The notes: generated by a model from the letters alone, not told the origin. 41,558 nt of DNA from an uncultured Parafilimonas sp. (GCA_937892395.1 CALAGJ010000138.1:1-41558); one strand, 5' to 3'; positions 6,620-14,842 are shown, counted from the first letter of the stretch. Translations and numbers: made by a program.

Positions 6620-7399
6620 ATGGAAATTAATACTCTATATAATGAGAACTGTTTAGATACAATGCAACGCATGCCAGACAACTTTATTGATCTTACTGTT
6701 ACCTCTCCGCCATACGATAAACTGGGGGATTACAAAGGGTTTAAGTTTCCTTTCAAGCATATTGCCCGGCACTTATACAGAGTAACAAAATTCGGCGGCG
6801 TAGTGGTTTGGGTTGTTGGTGATGCAACAGTTAACGGATCTGAAACAGGCACAAGTTTTACTCAGGCATTATTCTTTAAAGAGTGCGGGTTTAGGTTACA
6901 TGATACAATGATTTATAGGAAAGAAAACTATGCACCGCAAAATCATAATAGATATGAGCAAGCATTTGAGTATATGTTCATTTTGAGTAAGGGTAGGCCG
7001 AATGTTTTTAACCCAAAAAAAGTTCCTTGTAAAGAAGCTGGGAAGTCTAAGAATTGGAGTAGAAAAGGGTCTAATACAAAGGAAGGTGTTTTTAGAAGGC
7101 GGGATGAATTAATAACAACAAATGAATTTAAAAGCGCTGAAAATATTTTCACTTATGCATGCGGAAATTCATCTACTGGCCACCCTGCGCCATTCCCCGA
7201 AGGTTTAGTAAAAGATCAAATTCTTTCTTGGTCCAACGAAGGCGGTTTAATCTACGATGCATTTGCCGGGTCCGCCACAACTTTAAAGATGGCGCATTTA
7301 TTAAAAAGAAACTGGATAGGCAGTGAAATTAGTAAAGAGTATTGTGATCTATCTGAAAAACGATTAGCGCCTTATTTACAACAAATGCAATTGCTTTAA
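6620..7399 (+). CDS. DNA amino-methyltransferase (N6-adenine or N4-cytosine, beta class)
   Basis: A 259-residue methyltransferase. Catalytic motif IV, TSPPYDKLGDY, is at residues 28-38, and the SAM-binding motif I region, DAFAGSATTLKMA, is at about 213-225; this order (IV first, I near the end) defines the beta class. SPPY occurs in both N4-cytosine and some N6-adenine enzymes, so the modified base is uncertain. No partner endonuclease is present, so it is an orphan, probably for protecting phage DNA from restriction. It abuts the next start codon with no gap. Confidence 0.9.
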   Translation: MEINTLYNENCLDTMQRMPDNFIDLTVTSPPYDKLGDYKGFKFPFKHIARHLYRVTKFGGVVVWVVGDATVNGSETGTSFTQALFFKECGFRLHDTMIYRKENYAPQNHNRYEQAFEYMFILSKGRPNVFNPKKVPCKEAGKSKNWSRKGSNTKEGVFRRRDELITTNEFKSAENIFTYACGNSSTGHPAPFPEGLVKDQILSWSNEGGLIYDAFAGSATTLKMAHLLKRNWIGSEISKEYCDLSEKRLAPYLQQMQLL

Positions 7400-7759
7400 A
7401 TGCCTTACAAATCCAAACACCTTTTAAAAATATGGACTAAAGCCGAAGAAGATTATTTAAGGTTGAATTACACAACGGCTTCAATGGCAGACATGGAAAC
7501 ATTCTGCAAAACGACACCGCAAAAGATAAGGGCTAAAGCAGGTCATTTAGGAATAACAGGTGAAAGAAAGAAGGTTATTGATGCAGCGTTTAAAGCCAGA
7601 CCAAAGGTTAAGCGGTACCAACCAAAAGTAAAAGAATTAAGGCCGGGGTATAGTTCTTATAAGATAGACGGGAAAACAACGATTTATATAAAAAACAGTG
7701 CATCGAAAAAGGAAAGGGATTGTATAATTAGTAAGTACTTGAATCCTGCAAAAAAGTGA
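7400..7759 (+). CDS. Myb/SANT-like DNA-binding protein
   Basis: A 119-residue basic protein. Residues about 10-55 (IWTKAEEDYLRLNYTT ... KIRAKAGHLGI) form one tryptophan-led HTH motif like those at 1773-2099, followed by a Lys/Arg-rich linker and a C-terminal part, GYSSYKIDGKTTIYIKN. The start codon immediately follows the methyltransferase stop, suggesting co-translation. It could target or regulate the methylase or the replication genes downstream; this is inference. Confidence 0.65.
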   Translation: MPYKSKHLLKIWTKAEEDYLRLNYTTASMADMETFCKTTPQKIRAKAGHLGITGERKKVIDAAFKARPKVKRYQPKVKELRPGYSSYKIDGKTTIYIKNSASKKERDCIISKYLNPAKK

Positions 7760-7793
7760 AACATAATAAATGGGTAACGAATAAAATTTAATT

Positions 7794-8621
7794 ATGGCTA
7801 AAGACCCGGCTACTTTATGGTATTGGAATGATTGGAACGGCGGAACAATGACTTTTACCCGGCATTTAAAAGGTTGTTATATGGATATTCTTTCGGCTCA
7901 ATTTAATTCAGGCCCGCTTTCATTAGAGGAAATAAAAACAGTTCTTGGTTCAGACTTTGGCCCATCATGGCCTACTATCCAAAAAAAGTTTAAGCAATCC
8001 GAAACAGGATTATTCTTTAATGAAAGAATGGAAGCGGAAAAAAATAAACGGAAAAAACATTCAGAAAAACAATCAGAAAGTGCTAACAAAAGATGGAAAA
8101 AAGGCGATAATGATGCAAGTGCATATGCAAATGCATATGCCAAAACGATGCCTTTAGAAAATGAAAATGAAAATAAAGATGTTTTATTAAAAAAAGAAGG
8201 TGTCGAAGAAAATTTATTAATCCCTGAAATGCTTCAAATATGGATTTTAAGTTTTAAAAACTATGCCTCTTTGGTTTCAACAGATTACCCGGCCCTTTTT
8301 GAAATCGCAAAAATGATTTGTGAAAGCGACGGAATAAAAAACTTTCAAATTGAACACGCAGAAACTAAAACGATTAACCACATAAAAACCCGGTGGGGTG
8401 AACTGGCAGAGTTTGCCAAATCAGATCAACACTTTAGCCGGTTCAGTTTATGCCAGTTATCAAAGCCGGGAAACTTCCAAAGTTTAAGCAACGCAAAAAA
8501 TAATAAAAATGGATTCAACAACGGAAATAATAAAAACAACTACAAACCAACTTTCACTGATCAGGTCAAAGCAAACGCTGAGTACTTTAACGGACTTGGA
8601 ACGGTCGGTGATTCAGGTTAA
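7794..8621 (+). CDS. Phage replication initiator-like protein (DUF1376/DnaD-like)
   Basis: A 275-residue protein. The N-terminus (WYWNDWNGGTMTFTRHLKGCYMDIL, residues 8-32, here a winged-helix-like domain) and the basic segment EKNKRKKHSEKQSESANKRW match phage replication proteins of the DUF1376 type. An Ala-Tyr-Ala-Asn repeat lies near residues 105-112, a middle domain near 135-225, and an Asn-rich low-complexity tail after that. The repeat is encoded by DNA carrying two GCATATGC palindromes, suggesting an origin inside the gene. Its last 113 bases overlap the next gene. Confidence 0.75.
   Translation: MAKDPATLWYWNDWNGGTMTFTRHLKGCYMDILSAQFNSGPLSLEEIKTVLGSDFGPSWPTIQKKFKQSETGLFFNERMEAEKNKRKKHSEKQSESANKRWKKGDNDASAYANAYAKTMPLENENENKDVLLKKEGVEENLLIPEMLQIWILSFKNYASLVSTDYPALFEIAKMICESDGIKNFQIEHAETKTINHIKTRWGELAEFAKSDQHFSRFSLCQLSKPGNFQSLSNAKNNKNGFNNGNNKNNYKPTFTDQVKANAEYFNGLGTVGDSG
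8121..8140 (+). repeat. Paired GCATATGC palindromes inside replication gene (possible origin iterons)
   Basis: GCATATGC at 8121-8128 and 8133-8140, separated by AAAT, so the octamer repeats every 12 bases; a partial copy (GCAAGT) precedes it at 8115-8120. Phage origins are often found inside the initiator gene, with iterons. Only two good copies are present, so this is tentative. Confidence 0.4.
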
Positions 8622-9309
8622 GGGTAAAGGTAAACTTTTGCGCCAATACCAATTAGGCGATTTAAGTGCTATTTTAAGCTCTTTTGCGCAGTTGGTAGGA
8701 GTAACACCTGCAAACCTGCCAGATCGTAACGCTATGGCGCTGCTATTAGATTCTGTGGTGCATTTATACGGTCACCTTACGGACGAAGAAGTAAAAAATG
8801 CGTTTACAATGCTTATTGCCGGAAAAATTGATCTTGGTAAAGATGGGCAGCATTACCAAAATTTCAGTGCAAAATATTTCTCTGATGTGGTTCAGGCTTA
8901 CCTGAAATATGCTGTTCGGATTATTCAGCAGATCCCGGAAGTGGTTGAGGAAAAAATTATACCACCTCCCGTAATGACAGAAGAGGAATTTATTGAGGAA
9001 GCTTATCAATCCTGGTTTACCATGAAAAACAAACTTCCTCAATTCGTTAACCCGTACACATACGGTAAACTGGTTAAAGCCGGGTTATTAACTCTGAGCG
9101 AAGAACAACGGGCCTCGATAAAACAAAGAGCTTGCAGGCAGGTAGAGGAAATTAAGGAGGCTAAGGATTTCAAAACGATGGCTGAACATTTAGCTATGCT
9201 GAAAGAAGATAAAACTTATAACGACCACATTCAGGAACAGTGCAAAAAAATAGCCGTTGCGGATTTCTTTAACTCACAAATGGCAGAAGGTAAATTAAAA
9301 ATCTTTTAA
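8509..9309 (+). CDS. Hypothetical replication-associated protein
   Basis: A 266-residue mostly helical protein with no Walker motifs and no family I can name. It contains a conserved-looking core, QYQLGDLSAILSSFAQL (about residues 46-62), and an acidic/aromatic stretch around EEEFIEEAYQSWF. The first ATG gives a 113-base overlap with the replication initiator in another frame. The next in-frame ATG is at about residue 77 and would remove that core, so I keep the long form. Position between the initiator and the DnaA-like gene points to a role in replication, perhaps helicase loading. Confidence 0.65.
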   Translation: MDSTTEIIKTTTNQLSLIRSKQTLSTLTDLERSVIQVKGKGKLLRQYQLGDLSAILSSFAQLVGVTPANLPDRNAMALLLDSVVHLYGHLTDEEVKNAFTMLIAGKIDLGKDGQHYQNFSAKYFSDVVQAYLKYAVRIIQQIPEVVEEKIIPPPVMTEEEFIEEAYQSWFTMKNKLPQFVNPYTYGKLVKAGLLTLSEEQRASIKQRACRQVEEIKEAKDFKTMAEHLAMLKEDKTYNDHIQEQCKKIAVADFFNSQMAEGKLKIF

Positions 9310-9319
9310 ATAAAAAATT

Positions 9320-9865
9320 ATGGGAAAGTTTTCGGTTCAGGAAATGAGAAACGCGGTTTTAGAGATCAAAAACATTGATATGGAAATACGCCGCTTGGAT
9401 TACATGGCTAACGAGATTTTAAGGAATTACAATCTTAACCAGTGCGCTGTAAGAACAAAGCGTAAAGTATTTATGAATGTTGAATTAAACACTAAAGTAA
9501 AAAAGTATGTGTTTAAAGTTGTTGAGGATTATTCAGGTGTAAGTAGTGAGCATTATTGCAGAAAAACCAGGGAAAAAGAAATAGTGCTACTAAGGCAGGT
9601 ATGCGTAACACTTATGATTGAGAACACAAATTTCTCTTTAAAAGAAATTGCCAAAATGTTTATGCCAGCCATAAGCGATCACACAACAGCAATGCACTGC
9701 AGAGATGTGATAAAGGATTTATGTGATACTGATGAATTTTTTAAGAATGATATTGACAGATTAAGATCGGTTGTTAATACTTACAAAACTTCATTAATGA
9801 TAAATCCGCAGGAACTGGTACAAACAACATTAAAGGAAAACAGAAGATTGGTTGAGTATTATTAA
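9320..9865 (+). CDS. Stand-alone DnaA domain IV-like protein
   Basis: A 181-residue protein whose residues about 68-132 resemble the DNA-binding domain IV of bacterial DnaA: REKEIVLLRQVCVTLMI, a helix with SLKEIAKMF, then SDHTTAMHCRDVI, matching the DnaA signature DHTTVxHA. There is no AAA+ ATPase domain; the first 65 residues look coiled-coil-like. It could bind DnaA boxes to recruit or block the host initiator, or serve as an origin-binding phage protein. Domain similarity is clear by eye; the function is inferred. Confidence 0.75.
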   Translation: MGKFSVQEMRNAVLEIKNIDMEIRRLDYMANEILRNYNLNQCAVRTKRKVFMNVELNTKVKKYVFKVVEDYSGVSSEHYCRKTREKEIVLLRQVCVTLMIENTNFSLKEIAKMFMPAISDHTTAMHCRDVIKDLCDTDEFFKNDIDRLRSVVNTYKTSLMINPQELVQTTLKENRRLVEYY

Positions 9866-9902
9866 CCGCCAATACGTTTAAATAATCACAGAAAAATAAA
9901 TT

Positions 9903-10277
9903 ATGCCAGCACCAAAAATGAGCGCAAAGCTTATCCCTTTACCAAAACTGTTAAAGAAAGCACAGGACACATTTAACGCATGGGTAAGGCGAAGGGATAA
10001 AGATAAAGGTTGTATAAGCTGCGGTAACGAAGGGAACCAGGCCGGGCATTACCTGAGCCAGGGGCACCACTCTAAAATGAGATTCAATGAAGTTAATACG
10101 AATCTTCAATGCACACGCTGCAATATGTTCTTACACGGTAACCTTATCAATTACCGACAAGGCTTAGTAAAAAAGCACGGAGAACGAAAAGTGCTGTGGT
10201 TGGAAAGCGAAGGTAAAGGAGTTAAGAAATGGAGCCGGGCCGAACTTATGGCAATTATCTCAGAGTATTCAAAATAA
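9903..10277 (+). CDS. ninG: NinG (Rap)-like recombination endonuclease
   Basis: A 124-residue protein of the NinG family, phage structure-specific DNA-junction nucleases. The helical KLLKKAQDTFNAWVRRRD (about residues 15-32) is followed by CISC (37-40), the family signature QAGHYLSQGHHSKMRFNE (46-63), and CTRC (70-73), which together build a zinc-bound HNH-like centre. It is shorter than lambda NinG at the N-terminus, as in many Bacteroidota phages. It belongs with the ERF- and NinB-like genes functionally. Confidence 0.9.
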   Translation: MPAPKMSAKLIPLPKLLKKAQDTFNAWVRRRDKDKGCISCGNEGNQAGHYLSQGHHSKMRFNEVNTNLQCTRCNMFLHGNLINYRQGLVKKHGERKVLWLESEGKGVKKWSRAELMAIISEYSK

Positions 10278-10327
10278 GGCTTCAATCACTGTAAAAATAT
10301 TATTGATAATTATTTAAAAAAGTAAGA

Positions 10328-10681
10328 ATGAAACTAACAATTACAAAAGAACTATTCATCGAAACAATTGAAGCTATAAAAAATCAGTGTGAGCATGATA
10401 GTAAATGCAGTGAAGCGTTCCAGGTTATTTTACCACACGACCATATTTCAACCTATTCAAATCATTGGCTGCAGAATCAGTTAGTCAAACTTTTACAGGT
10501 AGGAATGAATGACGAGCATAAGGATAGCTGGATTGAATATTATTTATGGGAACTAAATTTCGGCGCCAAGTATAAACCCGGTATGGTAACAGAAAAAGAC
10601 GGAAGTATTATTGATTTATCAGATGCCGGTAAACTGTATGAATATTTAAAAAAACAAAACCTCCGAATTCAGGGGAATTAA
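10328..10681 (+). CDS. Hypothetical phage protein
   Basis: A 117-residue protein with no motif I can assign. It begins MKLTITKELFIETIEAIKNQ and contains an acidic/aromatic core, HKDSWIEYYLWELNFG (about residues 63-78), often seen in phage early proteins of unknown role. It has no signal peptide or membrane segment. It is likely co-transcribed with the following gene (21-base gap). Confidence 0.65.
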   Translation: MKLTITKELFIETIEAIKNQCEHDSKCSEAFQVILPHDHISTYSNHWLQNQLVKLLQVGMNDEHKDSWIEYYLWELNFGAKYKPGMVTEKDGSIIDLSDAGKLYEYLKKQNLRIQGN

Positions 10682-10702
10682 AAACAATTTAATAAAAGGA
10701 AA

Positions 10703-11077
10703 ATGAAAATAGAAAATCAGGTTTGTTCTTTAGAGCAAGCAAAATATTTAAAAGAGTTGGGAGTAATAACTCAATCATACTTCGCTTATCGGGGTTCAAC
10801 AGATCACGATCCGGATTTAAAAAGTGATGACGGTAAAGATTATCCGGCGTTTACCGTTGCTGAATTAGGGGTAATGCTACCATCAGAAACCTTAACTATT
10901 AGAAGGGGTAGTGAAGATTCGGCATTTCCTAATTGGGAATGGGAAAACGAAGCCGAGCAAAAAGGATGTGGCTGTTACGAAAACGAAGCAGAAGCGAGGG
11001 CAGACCATTTAATCATTCTTTTAGAACATAACAAAACAACTGTAGCCGAAGTAAACGCCCGTATTATATCTTCCTGA
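10703..11077 (+). CDS. Hypothetical phage protein
   Basis: A 124-residue acidic protein with the pattern LEQAKYLKELGVITQSYFAY (about residues 9-28) and PAFTVAELGVMLPSE, familiar from uncharacterised Bacteroidota phage proteins. Function unknown. It has a CGCY cluster near residue 92, probably not enough for metal binding. It is flanked by short unknown genes in the early-to-late transition region. Confidence 0.65.
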   Translation: MKIENQVCSLEQAKYLKELGVITQSYFAYRGSTDHDPDLKSDDGKDYPAFTVAELGVMLPSETLTIRRGSEDSAFPNWEWENEAEQKGCGCYENEAEARADHLIILLEHNKTTVAEVNARIISS

Positions 11078-11137
11078 AAATATAAAACTGTTAAATCTTT
11101 CAGAATTTACTATATAACCAAAAATAATTGTAACTTT

Positions 11138-11323
11138 ATGCCACAAGAGAACGGAACATTAAATAATTTTACAGACGAGAAATGTTATAAGTGCGTTTGT
11201 GGTAAGAAATTACCGGTAAGAATAACAGGGGATAATAAAGGCTGCACGGTCTCAGTTCCTTGTAAGCAATGCGGAAATGTAAACTTCATCACGGGTAAGA
11301 TCGTGGTGAGTAAACCGAAATAA
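11138..11323 (+). CDS. Small zinc-ribbon (Com-like) protein
   Basis: A 61-residue protein with CVCG (about residues 19-22) and CKQC (about 42-45), the spacing of a compact zinc ribbon like that of Mu Com and similar regulators. A role in nucleic-acid binding is plausible. The ATG follows an A/T-rich leader; there is no Shine-Dalgarno site. Confidence 0.6.
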   Translation: MPQENGTLNNFTDEKCYKCVCGKKLPVRITGDNKGCTVSVPCKQCGNVNFITGKIVVSKPK

Positions 11324-11503
11324 GGGGGTTCAATAGTATAAAAATGGCAACAGTACAACTTGCTTAGTTAAAGACGAAAAAAGGGCTGCAAACTTTTGAG
11401 TACTTGTTTGTAAAAATCTTTATAACTTTAAAGATTACCTAAGTAAGCAGGCATTTTAGTTCAAATCTAAACGCCCCACAAATAAATCACAGAGCTACTT
11501 GAT

Positions 11504-11536
11504 AGCCATACATCTTAACGGGTGTGTGGCTTTTTT
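11504..11536 (+). terminator. Rho-independent terminator
   Basis: A 9-bp stem, 11504-11512 with 11523-11531 (one G-T pair), and a 10-base loop, followed by six Ts. It ends the transcript from the early genes. The spacer 11324-11573 has no convincing ORF; a weak TTTG/TAACTTTA pair at 11395-11430 could start a short RNA of about 100 bases that ends here. Confidence 0.75.
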
Positions 11537-11573
11537 AATTTACGGCTATGACAAAAGACGCAATCGGTTGGTA

Positions 11574-11855
11574 ATGGGTAGAAACGCAGAAATACCACAT
11601 GTAACATTTACACCGGTTAAAAACCGTGAATGTCATTTAATAGGGTTCCTGTCCAAAAAAGCTATTGAAATGTTTCCTTACGAGTATATGTTCTTTTCTC
11701 AAGGATTAAGAACAATAAGGCCCGGAAATGATAACGGAATAAAAGTAAGCTGTCGCAAAACATTTTCAATAACAACAGATTACCCCGAAGAACTGATTGG
11801 TAAATGGAATGTGGAGTTGAACGGTAAAGGGGAATTACAATTATTTAGAGATTAA
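11574..11855 (+). CDS. Hypothetical protein
   Basis: I use the ATG at 11574, giving 93 residues (MGRNAEIPHVTFTPVKN...). An upstream TTG at 11499 would extend it, but those codons are the terminator hairpin, so the extension is unlikely. The protein is beta-rich by composition with a KFNVELNGKGELQLF-like end; no family is recognised. It starts a new cluster of small genes before the terminase. Confidence 0.55.
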   Translation: MGRNAEIPHVTFTPVKNRECHLIGFLSKKAIEMFPYEYMFFSQGLRTIRPGNDNGIKVSCRKTFSITTDYPEELIGKWNVELNGKGELQLFRD

Positions 11856-11866
11856 AAAGAAAGATT

Positions 11867-12010
11867 ATGTACGATTGTATAATTGAGCAGGTACGGGTAA
11901 ATGGTCAGATTGAAATTCTTAAATGGGGCAATATGGAGCGGTTTCTATCCTACAATAAAAATACATCATGCCCCGCAATTGCAATCTTCAAAGTAAAACT
12001 GAAACATTAA
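11867..12010 (+). CDS. 47-residue hypothetical protein
   Basis: A short frame beginning MYDCIIEQVRVNGQ, 11 bases after the previous stop and after AAAGAAAG. It ends CAT TAA, and the ATT inside this end appears to start the next gene. No family is recognised; codon use is like its neighbours. Confidence 0.5.
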   Translation: MYDCIIEQVRVNGQIEILKWGNMERFLSYNKNTSCPAIAIFKVKLKH

Positions 12011-12281
12011 AACAATCATAACCATATTAATCCTTTGGATTCTCAACTGTATAATCATTGCCGGTTTAGTAGGCTGTGAGATAACCAGGGAAGAACAAGC
12101 CGAAGTATTGTTGCTGAGATTGGACAGTATTAAAACGGGTTACAGGTACACAGCAAACCAAAAGAGAAACTTTTATACCTGTTGGTGGAGCGATGGGCGC
12201 AAAAGGCCGGTTCCTTCTTACACGTATGATACGACAGGGTACTTTATCGGGTGGCAGTTAAATTTTTTAGTGAGACGTTAA
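12006..12281 (+). CDS. Probable phage lipoprotein with ATT start
   Basis: A 91-residue frame that has no ATG, GTG or TTG before its body. If ATT at 12006 is read as Met, the product starts MKTIITILILWILNC and continues through a hydrophobic stretch to the lipobox L21-V22-G23-C24, a textbook lipoprotein signal peptide. The soluble part follows (EITREEQAEVLLLRLDS ... WWSDGRKRPVP). ATT overlaps the previous TAA as ATTA, mirroring the common ATGA coupling. Phage lipoproteins often act in superinfection exclusion or lysis; which applies is unknown. An ATG-to-ATT mutation that inactivated the gene is the alternative. Confidence 0.55.
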   Translation: MKTIITILILWILNCIIIAGLVGCEITREEQAEVLLLRLDSIKTGYRYTANQKRNFYTCWWSDGRKRPVPSYTYDTTGYFIGWQLNFLVRR

Positions 12282-12290
12282 AATAAAAAT

Positions 12291-12599
12291 ATGAGCCGTT
12301 TTGCAATCAATTTAAGGGTGTTACGAAATATCTTAAATGTTCCCGCTCAAACCGTATCAGATAAGCTGGGCATTAAAGCAGGTACCTATCGGGCATGGGA
12401 AGAAGGAAGATGTCAACCCGACGCGGCAATGTTAATTAAGATTTCAGAACTGCATGAAGTATCGTTAACCGACTTGATTAAAAACGATTTGAGTAAAAAG
12501 AAACCAGAGCAAACCAGGGATCATTTTATCATATCCCGGTACAATGTTGCTGATGATAATATAAAGAAGGCAATTGATTTAATGTTGAAAATAGTGTGA
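12291..12599 (+). CDS. XRE-family HTH regulator
   Basis: A 102-residue protein. Residues about 6-64 form an XRE helix-turn-helix: LRVLRNILNVPAQTVSDKLG, then IKAGTYRAWEEGRCQPD as the recognition part, then LIKISELHEVSLTDLI. The C-terminal 35 residues are a short extension. It lies 10 bases before the terminase small subunit, so it may control the late operon rather than lysogeny. Confidence 0.8.
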   Translation: MSRFAINLRVLRNILNVPAQTVSDKLGIKAGTYRAWEEGRCQPDAAMLIKISELHEVSLTDLIKNDLSKKKPEQTRDHFIISRYNVADDNIKKAIDLMLKIV

Positions 12600-12609
12600 A
12601 CCGTAAAAA

Positions 12610-13236
12610 ATGGCACAAGTCCGTAAAATATCAAAAGAAAAAGGGGTGCAAATATGCGTTGACCGTATTTATTCCGGCGTACACACGAAGGAAATATTGC
12701 GAGAGATTACGGAAAATTACGGAAAAAGCGTATCGGCAGTTGAAAAGTGGATGAAAGAGGCCCGCCCGATTGTAGCGGATAGGCTTAAAGCTGATGAAGA
12801 AGTAAGGCGAAGGGAAAGTGAGGTAATTGTAACAGAGGCCGTTAAAACGCACGGTGTAACGAAAGAAAGGTTAATAGCCCGGTTGGCTCAAATTGCTTTA
12901 GGCGATGTTACTAACATATTTACGGTTGATGGCGGGCTAAAGCAGATTTCAGAATGGGATGAAGAAACAGCAGGCATGATTGCCGGGTTAGATAGTTTCG
13001 ATGAACGGGCAAGAGATACCGGAGAAGTATTAGGAACAATGCGGAAAGTAAAACTACTTAGCCCGCTACAGGCAATTGAGATTTTAAATAAAATGCTTGG
13101 TTATAATATGCCAGATAAGGTTGCCGCCACAGATTCAGCCGGTAAAGACGTTCCCTCCGCTATTGATTGGGATAAAGTACCAGTTGAGGCAATAAAACAT
13201 ATCATCAATGCAGCAACTCCCGAAAATAGAGAATGA
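12610..13236 (+). CDS. terS: Terminase small subunit
   Basis: A 208-residue DNA-recognition subunit of the packaging motor. The N-terminal HTH covers about residues 15-50 (IYSGVHTKEILREITENYGKSVSAVEKWM in two helices), and the central oligomerisation part includes VTKERLIARLAQIALGDVTN (about 82-101), typical of small terminases. The sequence WDEETAGMIAGLDSFDE and the KLLSPLQAIEILNKMLG helix also fit. Its last 29 bases overlap the large-subunit gene, as expected. Confidence 0.85.
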   Translation: MAQVRKISKEKGVQICVDRIYSGVHTKEILREITENYGKSVSAVEKWMKEARPIVADRLKADEEVRRRESEVIVTEAVKTHGVTKERLIARLAQIALGDVTNIFTVDGGLKQISEWDEETAGMIAGLDSFDERARDTGEVLGTMRKVKLLSPLQAIEILNKMLGYNMPDKVAATDSAGKDVPSAIDWDKVPVEAIKHIINAATPENRE

Positions 13237-14659
13237 GGCAGAAGAAATTAAAAGGGCTGCTGCATCAATGTGCCGCCGTTCTTTTTATGCCTTCGTGCAA
13301 TATTTTTGGGACACTATCATAGCTGAAGATCCGGTTTGGAATTGGCATATCGAATATTTATGCAATGAATTACAAAGGGTAGGGGAAAGAGTTAAAGAAA
13401 GATTGCCGAAAGAGTTTGATTACTTTATTATTAATGTTCCGCCAGGTTCTTCAAAGTCAACTATTGTTAGTGAAATGTACCCTTTGTGGTGTTGGACTAT
13501 TGACCCTACACAAAGATTTATTTGCGGTTCTTATGCCAGTACACCGGCAGAAGATATAGCAGAAAAGTGTTTTAATATTTACAATAGCGAAAAGTTTAAA
13601 AGTTTATTCCCGAAACTCACTGTAAAAGCTAAAGGCGGTAAGACGCATTTTAAGAATGGGTTAAGAGGTGAAAGATATACAACCTCAACAGGTAGTGGCA
13701 TTACAGGGGTTCATGCGCATCAAAAGATTTTAGACGATCCAATGAGCCCACAGATCGCAGACAGTGAGAAGGAACGGGATACGGCTAATAAATGGGTGAG
13801 TGAAACAATAGGCAGCAGAAACGTTGATGCAAATATCACTGTTACGATTGTGGTAATGCAACGGCTGCATGATAATGATACAACAGGTTATTTACTAAAG
13901 AAAGCCGGGCTAAGAATAAAACATATTTGCATACCGGCAGAGTTAAGCAGCGATGTTAAACCAGCAGAGCTTGCGGAGTTTTATAAAGATGGTTTATTCG
14001 ATCCGATACGCAGAAGCTGGCAAGGACTTGAATCTACTAAAAACGAATTAGGCTCTTATGGTTATTCCGGGCAAATGATGCAGCGGCCTTCGCCAATGGA
14101 AGGCGGGCTCATAAAAAAAGAATGGTTCCCGGTTGTAAAGAAAGCAGAGGCGCTAAGACCAACGGCAATAAACTTTCAGGCAGATACAGCTTATACCGAT
14201 AAAAAGAAAAACGATCCGTCCGGGGTATTAAGTTACTACAAATCAGCAGGGATTATTTACATAACGTTTTATTCAGGGGTTAGAAAAGAGTTCCCGCAGT
14301 TTTGTAATTACTTAGTAAGCCATGTTAACGAACAGGGTTATAGCGAGTTTTCACGAATCTATATTGAGCCGAAGGCGAACGGTAAGCCAATCGTTCAGCA
14401 GATCAAATGGACTACAGATTTAAACATTATCGAGGACACGCCGCCAGAAACAAGCAAGGTTGCAAGGGTTAACGCCTGTAGTCCTAAAATGGAAGCTGGA
14501 AGGGTTATGTTGATTGAAGGCCACTGGAATGAATCTTTCTTAAATCAGTTAGCTGCTTTTCCGAATGCGTCGCACGATGAAGAAGTGGACACATTAACAG
14601 CAGTAATTGAAAGGGAACTTATTAAAGGCGGTAATTACGGCAACTATGATTTCGGATAA
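13208..14659 (+). CDS. terL: Terminase large subunit
   Basis: A 483-residue ATPase-nuclease that drives DNA into the capsid and cuts it. Walker A is VPPGSSKS (residues 77-84), Walker B ILDDP (174-178), and the coupling segment YSGQMMQRP is at 286-294. The nuclease carries the expected acidic residues: D326 (QADTAY), E387 (YIEPKANGKP) and D457/D461 (HDEEVD). All key residues are present, and length is normal. The start overlaps the small subunit. This gene is the best marker for placing the phage in a phylogeny. Confidence 0.97.
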   Translation: MQQLPKIENEAEEIKRAAASMCRRSFYAFVQYFWDTIIAEDPVWNWHIEYLCNELQRVGERVKERLPKEFDYFIINVPPGSSKSTIVSEMYPLWCWTIDPTQRFICGSYASTPAEDIAEKCFNIYNSEKFKSLFPKLTVKAKGGKTHFKNGLRGERYTTSTGSGITGVHAHQKILDDPMSPQIADSEKERDTANKWVSETIGSRNVDANITVTIVVMQRLHDNDTTGYLLKKAGLRIKHICIPAELSSDVKPAELAEFYKDGLFDPIRRSWQGLESTKNELGSYGYSGQMMQRPSPMEGGLIKKEWFPVVKKAEALRPTAINFQADTAYTDKKKNDPSGVLSYYKSAGIIYITFYSGVRKEFPQFCNYLVSHVNEQGYSEFSRIYIEPKANGKPIVQQIKWTTDLNIIEDTPPETSKVARVNACSPKMEAGRVMLIEGHWNESFLNQLAAFPNASHDEEVDTLTAVIERELIKGGNYGNYDFG

Positions 14660-14674
14660 ATAAAACTTTTATAT

Positions 14675-14839
14675 ATGTCCCGGAGCAAAGTAAATCACGA
14701 ACATAAAAAGCCTTTTAAATGGTGGGTACATAAGTTACTCGCGGAGTTCTATTACTTCATGGATGATATTAACGCCTACTATGTTCATTTAGAACGTATA
14801 AATAAAATGGGTTTTAATATTTACGGAGAAAAAATATAG
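14675..14839 (+). CDS. 54-residue hypothetical protein
   Basis: MSRSKVNHEHKKPFKWWV..., a basic, aromatic-rich small protein with an amphipathic centre (LLAEFYYFMDDINAYYV). It begins 15 bases after the terminase stop and ends 3 bases before the next gene. No family is recognised; it is the first of six tiny genes between terminase and tail genes. Confidence 0.5.
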   Translation: MSRSKVNHEHKKPFKWWVHKLLAEFYYFMDDINAYYVHLERINKMGFNIYGEKI

Positions 14840-14842
14840 AGT

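Noticed and set aside
11455..11471. T-arm-like stem-loop (TTTAG TTCAAAT CTAAA) suggesting a tRNA
   Set aside because: No matching acceptor 5' strand, D arm or anticodon arm at normal spacing upstream.
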